DNA of 64,000 nt from Sympetrum striolatum (Eukaryota > Arthropoda > Insecta > Odonata > Libellulidae): positions 76,822,841 through 76,886,840 of the forward strand of contig OX388349.1 of assembly GCA_947579665.1 (NCBI GenBank). Reading direction: 5' to 3'. Shown piece by piece: positions 50,130-60,485 of the stretch; the stretch's first letter is position 1; every line of letters begins with the position of its first letter. Under the pieces are notes generated by a model, which did not search any database, was not told where the DNA came from, and was given only the letters and a program-made list of their open reading frames with translations. The translations under genes were made by a program, and so were the position numbers.

Positions 50130-51073
50130 CCCTTAGCGGCTACTGGGGGTAGCTCGTTGCCCCAGGCTCAGAAAATGTGAAATTAGAGGTCTAAAACGTT
50201 TTAAATTGATACAAGTAACTACATCTGTCGGTAGTTGACAAGTGTGACTTGTGATTCCATTACATAGGAACCCGAAAAAACGCGTGGGGGCGCTTCGAGC
50301 ATTCCATTTACCTGCATGGGGTAACTAGTTACCCCGGTGTGGCCGCAACCGTTTCTAGAGTCAGATCTTTTTTTTTCGAAACAAATTGTTTGTGTTCTCA
50401 ATCGACAAAATGAAGGTGATTTTTTAATATTGTAGTGAAAACAAATTATTTTGCATACTGTGCGAGCGAAAGAAGGATAGAAAAACATGGGTAAGATGTT
50501 CGTCCTGTAGAAGGCCGGCTTGCGAGAAACGTCGGTTGCCTCTGTACATGACGTGTGCAGGTCAATACATTTGTTTTCGTCAAATATCATGAAAATAATA
50601 TTTTTTCACTTTTCAGAAAGTAAATATGTATTTAGAAGCCAATAAAAGCCTAAAAAAGCAAATTTTATGATGTGTGATTTTTTCCACTTTTCCCGAAAGT
50701 AATTTTGCAAAAGAAATATACCTTTCGCAAGATCAGCGGATAATGTTATTTCTTATGGTAAAGGTATATCTTGTGCGTACAACCCTAAGATTTTAGCCCC
50801 TAATATTGAAAAATAGCGGAGTGATGAATTTTTTTCTGAAAAAAGCCGTTTGTTCGGAGTTCTCGCATATATGACCAGTTCCTAGAGGGCCATCTATAAA
50901 TTTACCGATGAAAAGTATTAGGATTGTTGAAGAACCGTTCAAGAAACATAAAGCAACCGGTTAAAAGTCCTAAAATAGCCGTACGATTTGTACAACTAGG
51001 TTTTTTCGGCGTGGGGTAACGAGTTACCCCGTGTGGCCGCGATGTGGCCGGGCTGAGGTGTGGCCATTATTGG
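50130..51073 (+). mobile_element. Internally deleted piggyBac-like transposon, 944 bp
   Basis: Flanked by TTAA at 50126-50129 and 51074-51077. The left end is CCCTTAGCGGCTAC and the right end, read inward, CCAATAATGGCCACACC. Three copies of an 18-base palindromic box (consensus GGGGTARCKMGTTRCCCC) stand at 50146-50163, 50318-50335 and 51013-51030, probably as subterminal binding sites. The interior keeps the transposase C-terminal cysteine-rich domain (50428-50592), so this is a shortened derivative of an autonomous piggyBac-like element. The catalytic core is gone. Confidence 0.78.
50428..50592 (+). pseudogene. piggyBac-like transposase, C-terminal cysteine-rich domain remnant
   Basis: The open reading runs from just after a stop at 50425-50427 to TGA at 50590-50592. 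It contains LFCILCERKKDRKTWVRCSS, then CRRPACEKRRLPLYMTC. The spacing C-x2-C-x10-C-x2-C-x4-C-x9-C, with a basic ERKKDRKT stretch and PACEK(R/H), is typical of the zinc-binding tail of piggyBac transposases that binds the transposon ends. An Arg replaces the usual His after the fifth Cys. The DDD catalytic core upstream is absent and an in-frame stop precedes the remnant. It cannot encode an active enzyme. Confidence 0.72.
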
Positions 51074-51093
51074 TTAAATAACATATTAAATAC

Positions 51094-51310
51094 TGCCTTC
51101 GGTTAGCCGAGTGCGTAAAGCGTTTGTTTTCGAACTTCGGGTTCAGCTCCCAGTGGTAACCGTGATGTAGAATAGCATCGTTAAAAAGAAAATCAGATGC
51201 CTGTATTAATAGTTGTGTGGGTGCAATGGGTCTATAGAACAAAATTTCGACGTCGTGGGAATCGATCCCCTGACCATCTGTCAGCCATAGTGAAGCCATG
51301 TCCCTCTAGG
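51094..51310 (+). mobile_element. tRNA-derived SINE-like sequence
   Basis: GGTTAGCCGAGTGCG (51101-51115) resembles an RNA polymerase III A box, and GGGTTCAGCTCCC (51139-51151) a B box. The spacing is right for a tRNA, with a plausible D and T arm, but the acceptor ends do not pair into a functional tRNA. The following 150 bases include a second palindromic GGGAATCGATCCCC near 51259. It begins only about 20 bases after the right end of the piggyBac derivative. Confidence 0.4.
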
Positions 51311-52748
51311 AGATGTAGTGGCACATACTTTTATTAAGTTCAGATAATTGTAAATTGGCACATGCGCAGAAAAAGTTCGAAATTAGTATTTTATCGGTAA
51401 GTTTTACCTCTACCAAGCCTTTTTGGTGTATTAATTAAAATTTATATCACTGAATTATTCACCGGATAAAGTAAATTTCATGTTATTAGGTTGGATTTCG
51501 ATTTTATCAAGTCACCTAAGATGCACCTTATATGGAACTTATGCACCTTAATAGAACTTCGTAATGTTTTTAAGGTTATGTTTGGAAAGAAAGTGGATTT
51601 GTAAAATGTCTCCTGCATCATAATTATCAGTCTTCCATTTGCATGAAAGTATTTCCGGTAAAAAATAACAAGTTTTGCTTGTATTCAAACGAATTTACGG
51701 TAAACAAAACGTGAAAAGGCAGGAACATTATTAATTCAACGATAAGCTTAAAGTGGTGGTATCGAACAGTTTTGTGAGAGTTTGAAAGAATTCTTTACCC
51801 GTGAAAATTATACCTATATGTAAAATAAATATTTACGTATACTAGACTATCGAATTATATTCTTTATTTCAGTTCAAAAAATGTGGAAATTTTCATCCAG
51901 CTTGAAAAAAATTTTGATAATTCCCTAAATACGTGAATATTGATTTAATAGACCAATTCAGCTGTAAATGCTCTACGGCTCTCTCAACCAATTCTCATAA
52001 TTTTGTTTTTACAGTAAATACAACTTATAATCCCGTCTTAATTGTATAAAATATCGTATAGAGACACGTACAAATTGCGGATCTATTAGTTAGATTGCTA
52101 ATATTGCAGTGCTGTTTGCAGGTGCCAAGCAAAGAGAGACCTTATTAAATGAGCAAGTGAACATAGCTATGCTTCCCTTATAATATCCGGTTATGTTAGT
52201 GATAATACACTCTACCTTCTATTCCATTATGTTAAAATAAACAAATGAAACAGAGAACAGAAAGAAAGAATAGAGATGAAATCAATCAATGGAGGAGAAA
52301 TTCATTTATTCATTGCCTCACGTACCATTCATTTCGTTTAGCTACCGAATTCTTCTTTTCCAATAGACGTTCAGTGCTGTAAACACATCCCCCATGTTAA
52401 CCCATCCTCCCTTGACTCACTGAATGCTCTCTTCACCACTTCACTTTACCTCACCCCCTCAACCTCCGCTTCTTTCTCTTCTGCTTCACAGATTCCTTTG
52501 TGCATCTCTCAGTCCTGATTTTGGCGTAATTCACTGAAAACGGGTATTTCTATTCTTTCTATTGTAATACATTGTGTAGATTTGAGCAGATTTTCTAATT
52601 AAAATATTTAATTTGTAACTCTTTATTTCATCTATTCATAAATATTCTATTTTTTATAGCAAGTCTTCCACTGCACTCTTACCAATAGGTTGACACCTAA
52701 ATTTAAAAATTGTAAGTTTAAATTAAAATTAAAATTTAAATAAATTAT
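51311..52748. other. No recognisable gene; one acceptor-like tract
   Basis: AT-rich, then a pyrimidine-rich patch (52380-52500) ending in CTTTCTCTTCTGCTTCACAG at 52489. It has the shape of a 3' splice site, but all three frames downstream close quickly and no donor follows. Confidence 0.45.
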
Positions 52749-53440
52749 TACTTTCTCCCTATACCTAGTATAGAGAAAGTATTATATTCGCAAAAATATT
52801 TGACCTCCAGATTTCAACAGAAATAGATGTTTTGGGGACCGCAGAGTTGGTTTTCGCTATTTTCCCGAACATGTCTGTCTGTGTGTGTGTCTGTCTGTGG
52901 TTAAAAAGTTTGCGGGCGCTCTATCTTAAAAAGTAATTATCCGATCATTCCAAAATTCTTATTTAGTATTTTCCTAACAATGCCAAGAGTTGATTAGTTT
53001 TTTATGAATATCCTTTAACCAAAAGTTACGGTTTATCCGGAACAAACTTTTGTTTCTTAAATATCTCTCTCAGAATGCAATGTAGGTACATAAATACAGT
53101 TACAAACAAAAGTTATAGATAATGTACTTAACTACAACTTTTGTTTGAAACATTTTTTCGTGACACTGATTGTTTAGGAGTTTTTCTTCAATAATGGTTA
53201 ACCGGAAGTTGTTGTTTATCCAGAAATGGAAGTTTTTCATACTTACCTCTGTCAGAATGCAATGTAGGTATATACAGTTTTGAACAAAAGTTATAGAAAA
53301 TGTATTTTTCTACAACTTTTGTTTGAAAAATTTTCCTGTAACACTCATTGTTTTGGAGTTATTTATATATTACCGGCATAGGCTTCTGTTTTCAATAAAT
53401 ATGGAGAAAGTCATGCGTTGGCCACATCAAATTTTTTTCG
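52749..53440 (+). repeat. Interspersed repeat family copy C, with internal 182-bp tandem modules
   Basis: Starts at the terminal hairpin (TTACTTTCTCCCTATACC...ATAGAGAAAGTATTA) and ends with ATGGAGAAAGTCATGCG...CCACATCAAATTTTTTTCG, the same ends as copies A and D. Inside, a module beginning CAGAATGCAATGTAGGTA occurs at 53071 and again at 53253, each followed by ACAAAAGTTATAGA.AATGTA and ACAACTTTTGTTTGAAA. It is distantly related to copies A and D but longer in the middle, so there are at least two subfamilies. Confidence 0.75.
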
Positions 53441-54014
53441 TCTATAATGCCAAGAATTCTCCCCCTCGCTGGTAAGTGATTTTAAGAAATCGCTTAGATT
53501 TATTTTGAGTTGTTTGTACTTGATTCCCACCCTCACGTAATTGGTTTGTCGTATTTCCCAGTGCATAGTATACGTTAGGTTTGACCCGCGAGCAATTCGG
53601 ATTAATCGTAGGACGGATCCGAGTCCTAAACACGTTTCCCCGGTGTTTTAGTCGAAGTTGGATCGAATGCAAATGGCCGATGCAAACCTGAGGCCTTTTT
53701 CTTCTGGATTTGCCCTAACTTCTTGCGGTTCCTCTCTGCGGATGGTGGCGATGGAGCTTTGATCCCGAGTTAATTACGGAACCAACTTCCCGGAGCGCCC
53801 TTAAGATAATTAGTGGGAACACGACTTTGCCATCCGATGGACCCGGCTTCTTTTTCCATCTAATGGCTCCTGCACTTCCCTTTCGATTAATCTCTCTCCT
53901 CAACGAAAGAAATCGATGGCTTCCGTAACTCATCCTCGCCCATCCAATTTCGGTACTACGCCAATATGTAATGTCTTCTAGGAGTATAGTGAATAGAAGT
54001 GTTGTGAATAGTCT
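53441..54014. other. GC-richer gap between two repeat copies
   Basis: Moderately GC-rich with overlapping minus-strand frames at 53442-53672 and 53715-53933, neither recognised. It is bracketed by two same-orientation copies of one repeat family. Confidence 0.5.
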
Positions 54015-54613
54015 TTTTACGTTTTAACCATTTTCGGAATGATGTGTGTGTGTGTGTGTGTGATAGTGGGCGCTCTAACGTGAAAACTATTAGTCGTATC
54101 AATACCAAACTTTATATATAGTACTGTGGTGTGTGCTGTCAGAGTTGATTAGTTTGTGGAGTAAATCGGTAAACCGGAAGTCGAGCTTTATTCTTCGAAG
54201 CAAATTTCCGTTTTTGCAAAATGTCTCCATAAATATGATATATAGGTATATTCTATCATTTATAAAGGTTTTAGGGAATGTAATTTACTATAAATTTTGT
54301 AGGAATCATATTTATGTTTAACTGATTGTTTAGGAGATATTTATGAAATACTGATAAACCGGAAGTTTCTGATGATGTACTCCGTGGGCGCTCTGGGCGC
54401 AGTGGGCGAAAGGCCAATTTCATCGTTTTTCTTCGAAAATGTCCCAAAAAACATTATTTATAATGTTTGTGACGTTAAAGATAATAATATATAATTTAAT
54501 CACTCATCTTCCAAGTTTAGATGGAATATAGAGTTCGAAATTACTGTCGTAGATAAATATTTACATCTTATATATGGAGAAAGTCATGTGCTGGCCACAT
54601 CAGATTTTTTTAT
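54015..54613 (+). repeat. Interspersed repeat family copy D, 5' hairpin missing
   Basis: Closely similar, by eye, to the reverse of copy A across ATTTTCGGAATGATG, (GT)n, the 'ctctaacgt' block and the stretch from GTTGATTAGTTT to AAATATGAT. It ends GGAGAAAGTCATGTGCTGG...CATCAGATTTTTTTATCC. The 5' hairpin seen in copies A, B and C is absent. Confidence 0.78.
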
Positions 54614-56758
54614 CCTAAAGGCCTTAGCAGGCTCACTTTTAGCGTAAATATCACAAGGCATACTTTACCACACATATTTAAATCCTGATGATAGCAATTT
54701 TCACATATCTACCAGTAAAACTGTAATAAAGTTCTGTTCGTCCTCAGCTATACGTTATACCTGTATTTTACTTTAGTTTGTATGTTTTTTCCACCTTTTT
54801 TGCAGGAGAGGTTTTACAATTGATGCTTTATTCATCTCTTGTACAAATCTAGGGACATAGATCTTTTATTTTCACAAGAATAAAATGAAATCGCAGTCTG
54901 CGAAGTCATTGCCTCTCATATAATTTTAGATCGCTTCTTGTAAACATCTGGTTTATTTACTTGTTTGTTGATAGCAAAGGTGTTGTTTAGTTTTCATTAA
55001 TTCAACATTTTACGTCAGTCTTCAGAAAAAATGTTGCGATATTTGAGTCAATAACTAAAACAGTGTAAAATAGACGACTATTTCACCAGCAATTTTCTCA
55101 TCAAAAACAACACGAATTGAAATTTTACTCTGTACAAACGAATTACTTAAATGGAAATTCTTAGATTTAAGTTGTTTTATAATTCTTAGATTTAAGTTGG
55201 TTAAATATTCCTATTCAGTAATTATAAAACATCGCTATGAAGTTGTATTTGGTGAACAATTCACAAAATCTGTTCAATCCAACACTTAATTGAAGAGCAC
55301 TCATATGCTCTCGAGCATATTCTCTTAGATTCTCTGTAAATTACATAATAAATGGCGGAGTTATCTCTATGAAAACGATATTGTGATTTGATCAATTGTT
55401 TCAACTGCTATTAATTGATCACAGCAAATAGTTATCTCCCACCGAATGGCTCCTTCGGTAATTGCTTCTTCGATGTCTTCTCTTTATAGCTGCGCCACAT
55501 GTTGCTCCTCAGTTTCTGATTTTTTGTGCGTCCTCCCACCCATAAATCGCCCTGGATTTCTTCCTCAATATCAGACAAAGACAATTATTGTGAAAGATAA
55601 GTCAGAAACGAAAGAGGATTTGTCGTTGTATTCCACGAATTCCTGCGGAAGATTCGACGTGAAAAATGGCCAAGTGCTCTCCGAACGAACAGAAGCGACA
55701 TTTTAGAAAGTACTCGGAGAGTTATGATTCCACGCACACAGAACTTCGATACTCCGCTTTCGACGTTTCCTGACATGCTCATAGAATATTTCATCTGCGT
55801 TCCACAACGCATCTTTTTACATCGAAGTTTTAGCTTCTTTTTAAAGTTTATCACTGTCCATTTTTGATTACCCGTTCTCATTGTACTACTTTTATTTAAA
55901 ATTCCTTCCCAGTCGAGCATTTACCTTAGTTGTCCATTTATAATAATTTACCTTAGATGCAAACTTAAGTAAGAAATGTATCTAAGGTTCGACAATATAC
56001 GAGTTTAATATAATGGAAACAAGATACATTCCATTATCAGATTGTCATGTTAAATTCCTATTAATTAACCCTTCCTTGGTTCGAACTCACTGATGACCAC
56101 TTGTGATGAGAGTAATAAGAAAGGAAAAAGTACTGAACTCGAATAAGACCGTGATGGTTTCAATAATTATGGAGAATAAAGTTCGTAAAAACTAAATCTA
56201 GCAAAATTTGGCACATTGAGCACCTTGTAGATTTGAAAAAATTGTAAACTAAATTAGGAATTAATTATTTTTTAGGAAAAACTGGAAATATAGTAGTAAA
56301 TGTAACTATGTGATCTCAAAATTGTCAACGTCGAATGCTAATTGGATTTTATATGAAAATCCTTAGCCAAAAAATTGGAAATTCTTATTTATGAGTGAAT
56401 TACAGTGTTGATAATTATTTATCTAACTCTTGATGAATGTATGGTCCGTGAGATTGTAAAAGTGACGCCATCGCTTTGTCTTCTTATGTATTAATTACAC
56501 ATTAATTAATTTCGATTAATAATGGCTTACAGGAATGAACGGAAATTTACCAGAAGATATATTTCACATAAATATGGTAAAGTTTAGATTTGATTGTCAC
56601 TTTTACAGTATTGGTTATACCTCAATTTATTGTGCTGTATATTTAATTATAAAGAACTAAGTAAGTTTTAAGTTAGTATAAAAAATTATCGCAATGGTTA
56701 CTTGGTATGGGTAGAGAAAAGTCTGATAAAAGACGGATGTATAGACTTAAGTAGTTAG
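54614..56758. other. No recognisable gene
   Basis: AT-rich. A short duplication ATTCTTAGATTTAAGTTG lies at about 55154 and 55181. Two unrecognised frames occupy 55446-55920. A lone TTAACCCTTCCTTGG at 56065-56079 resembles the left end of the piggyBac-type element at 38446, but no matching right end was found. Confidence 0.45.
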
Positions 56759-56850
56759 TATATAAAGAATGAACTCCAAAAACCATCAAGAAACAAGTAG
56801 TAGTTTGTAGTTTAGTTCTTTGATGGTTTTTGGAGTTCATTCTTTATATA
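56759..56850. repeat. Perfect 31-bp inverted repeat with 30-base loop
   Basis: Left arm 56759-56789 and right arm 56820-56850 are exact reverse complements (outer bases TATATAAAGAATGAACTCC). The loop is 30 bases. No flanking duplication is obvious. It could be a young hairpin element, the tail of a larger inverted repeat, or a structured transcript. Confidence 0.88.
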
Positions 56851-59800
56851 TCATAACCATCAGCAGCCGCTTTGCTTTATTTTAAGTAGTTAGGATGAGT
56901 GCACTTTAGTAGCGAGGATAGGATCCATTCTATTACATCATGTTGTGTGAATTTAATATTCATCGTGTTTATGAAAAAGGAGCAAAAATTAAAGAGAGGA
57001 GGAAACCTAAATATGCTTTTCTAGAAAATATTTTATTTTAAAATCTCTTTTTCGTGTTTCTTCGAAGAAATTTACTTAATTTTATCAAATGAAGAGGATT
57101 TTATACTTCTCTTTGATCAAAATTGAAACTGTATATTTATTTAACTAATTTTCGGAATATGATTATCGTGTTATCAATGAGAACATGGAGCGTTATAGAA
57201 ATTCGATAAACTTAGTGGAATTTTATTGCTTCGGGCCACGTGATTGATACTCATTTCTCCTAATTTATATCTCCAGCATCATCGTAGAGTAACGCGACGC
57301 GAATGGAAATACCAATGCAGTGTGTTCACATCGTGGTGCAGAGGGAATCGGTGACCAACTCAAATGTGTTCTCCGGGTCGCAGGTCGCATCCAAGAGGGG
57401 CTCTGCTTTCGAAAGCGCCAATTTTTTTCCGCATTTCGTGAGAATCCGCAGAGTATCGGTTTCCTTTACTTTCTCACGCCGTTCTTTCGCGTCGTGTTCG
57501 AGAGAAATTTCCGCATCCAGCGATGGTGACTTATGGAACGCGAAAATGCCAGCAGAAATAACGGTGCCTCTGACGTGCAGATATCTGCGTTTTTATTGTG
57601 CTTCTTTCAGTCACAGCGGCACATTTATTCAACTGCGCCTGGATTCCTCCATAAATGGTTCGTCTAAGTAACACTTTCAAGCCTTTTTCGCTTGGAAGGA
57701 TGAGAGTGGATGCCTCGTCGTATCTGCTCAAGTTTAGGATTTTTAGCTCGGAATGGGGTCATCACAAACACGAATAGATTTAGTTTAAAGGGAACTAGAG
57801 AGCTGTCGTCGTTTTCGAGAAATTGTCGTCATGTTCAACACTACGTATCTAACTCGATGTCTTTATTTATTTAATCAAATAATGAGTAGCATTTACTATT
57901 TTCTAAAATGTATTGACAAAACTTGCATTTGTATTGGTAATTTATCGTCCCTCGGGTATTGAAAACTATTGAAAGAAACATTATGCTGTATAGTACATGA
58001 AAGAAATAATTCCGAATGTTTTGGAGGCAACGAGTGAAAAGTAAGGATTTGCCAGTAAATAACGCAAGATTTCAAAAGAGGGACACATTATGTCATTGCG
58101 TTGGAGGTGGAAAAGTGTATTATGATATTTACGAATGAACAAGGATAACTCGAGAAGGGGAAGGATGAAAGATCCAGATTAAATATTGCCCAGAATAATT
58201 AAAAAATTAATTCGATTTGACAATCTTTAATCTAATCACCCTTTCTGCTATGTTTTTCATACTTGATACTAGAGTTAATAATTCTGAAATCTTCGCTTTC
58301 TTTCCCAACTCTTTTGAAAATATAAATGGCTGTGTTTTAGAGTTTAAGGACGACTTTGAGACGGTGGAAGGGATGCCAAAAATTATAACGCAGTTGTTAT
58401 CATAAATGTCAATATAAATCTCGTCAATTACATTCGATAAATACCTCATCGATACAGCACAATTGTGGGTTTATTAGTATTGGCTATGAATTTCGTCGTT
58501 TCTCGTATAGTGTGATATGATAACTTGCGAAATGTCTAAGCCAGTGAAATTTTTTTCTAATCCAAGGATGGCTGAATTTAAGGGATATGCTTCATTAAGT
58601 GCTTCCTCGCATGTGCGTTGATTATACCGTGGAAAATCGTTTAATCTCAACTGGCTCTAAACTCGCTTTGATAGATGTGATAATGAGCCAAAGAGGAAAC
58701 CCGCCATTCCTCAAGATTCTGTCTAAATACATATGTGCTAATCGCCTCGAAGGCGGCGTTCTTTCGCTAATCCTGGAGCGACTCCTCTTGCAAAGAGCAA
58801 CGTCAAAAAGGAATCAAAACCGCTTTTAATGAATTATTTCGCGCGGAGATGTTATTAAATTAGCAACCTGTTGAAGCGGAAGCTGCCGGGGTTCCGTCCG
58901 ACCCACTTTACGCTCTTCCTCGCATCTTTCTCTCTATTTATATCCCCCTCTTTGTATTTCGTAGGTTTCCGCCCAACCCCTCGCAGACGCTGCAAGGCGC
59001 TGGACCGTAAAGCGTTTGATATCATTAGTTTCTCATACGTTATTTTTGTTCGTCTCATTACCGGAAGAAGGGCTTAGTGAAAGGGAGAATGTCTCCGTAA
59101 TAATGAGGTGAAGGCAGCCCTTATCTCGTTCATTTTACTCTTTATAGCTCTTTTGCATTTCCGCGAGCTTAGCATTGACAATTTTCCTCTCTTTTCAATT
59201 AACTCGTCTATTAAGGGGGTTTTGATGTGTATGAACAATACAGAGCGCTTACATTGAAATAAAAGCGGGAAGTAACTGGTAATAATATCGTTTGGAAAAG
59301 TTTCCGGCTTAAAAGACACATCATTTATACACAGTTACATGCTGGTTGAATTGAAGAAGAGACTTTTAGTCTCGCCTAAATAGAGATGAGTCTAATTATT
59401 ACTATTATTTTCTACATAGAAAGAGCAATTAATTGTTCTATATTTTTGAAAATATAAATTTTCTCAAGTATATTGTATGCAATGGCTTCATGCCATTGCA
59501 TGCGTGTATTCAAATAAGTTTTTAATATGATTTGCCAGAATGTAAAATGAAAGAAGCCAAATTTTCGACTCAACATAACCAAAAAGACACCGAAACTGGA
59601 TTTGGGGATTCTACGGCGCCCACGGGACCGCGCAGCGCTTAAGAAAAATCCACCACAATCACAGGGTAGCCGGTGAAATGAAGCAGTTTTTTTCAGATTC
59701 CATATTTAAAAGCCTTGTAGATTGAAGCGGTATACGAGACTTGATAGTCCATTGCTGTTTACCTAGTTGATTTCCTTACTTTATCTCGAAATTTGTCCGA

Positions 59801-60420
59801 AAAAGGTGTCCGCCATTTTGTTGCTTTTAATGAGCAAAGAATCATCTTAGAGAATGAAAAATTCATTTACTTGTAAGACAAAGAGTTATGCTAGGTTACT
59901 GCATTGTTGGTTTTTTCAACAGTTTCTCTCAAAAGCAACTATTTATCAACGAACTTCAACGTTTTACCGAAAAATCCGATACTTCCCGTTTTCCTGAAAA
60001 TTTGTCAAGTTTGACGCCCCGTATCTTGTTGACGCCTTAGAATAAAAAAACAAATGACAAGAAGGAACATAAAATACAATCATTTTGCAATAAATATGTC
60101 AATTTTCAATATCCGCACTAAAGAAAACGATTTTCGCTCAAGAAAACCATTGTCCAGGTTTTTTTCAACTCTAACCCACTGTGTGACGGTCCGAATAAGA
60201 CAGTAAATTAAATGAATAAGTAGCTGCAGTAAAGCACAACGACTACGTCTTAAAAATACTCTTCTGTAACTGTTTGAGTGAAGAACAAACTAGATATATT
60301 AGATGATATAGTATTATAAATCGATGTTTTTATTTCCAGCTATTTTATATCGAAATTTTATTTCAATGGGTTAATTGTGGTTGCTATTTATATATCAGTA
60401 GTAATTGTGCTACATCAAGC
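56851..60420. other. Spacer with GC-richer patches
   Basis: GC-richer patches at 57290-57740 (122-codon plus-strand frame 57303-57671) and 58590-59310 contain only unrecognised short frames. The stretch at 59580-60200 has a different texture and might be an old transposon, but I found no matching ends. Confidence 0.45.
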
Positions 60421-60485
60421 ATGCCTCGTAACCATGATGCTCGTTTTATGAACAAGATGTCCCTAGTTCGATTCTATAGTAGGTG
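60421..60485 (+). mobile_element. tRNA-like fragment, probable SINE head
   Basis: GCTCGTTTTATGAACAAGA followed by TGTCCCTAGTTCGATTCTA gives an anticodon-arm-like segment and a B-box match (AGTTCGATTCT at 60465-60475) at normal tRNA spacing. The A-box side (CGTAACCATGATG) is degraded. Not a functional tRNA. A poly-A-type or simple-repeat tail is not evident. Confidence 0.35.

Noticed and set aside
50219..50590. 123-codon minus-strand frame
   Set aside because: Antisense to the piggyBac cysteine-rich domain remnant, which explains the sequence better on the plus strand.
52430..52520. Strong pyrimidine tract and CAG as an exon start
   Set aside because: All frames close soon afterwards and no donor site follows at a plausible distance.
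56065..56079. TTAACCCTTCCTTGG, a possible third piggyBac-type element start
   Set aside because: It resembles the left end at 38446, but no inverted partner followed by TTAA was found within several kilobases.
59650..60190. Possible hAT-like element between CAGGGTAGCC and an inverse CCCACTG
   Set aside because: The ends match poorly and the expected 8-bp duplication is absent.
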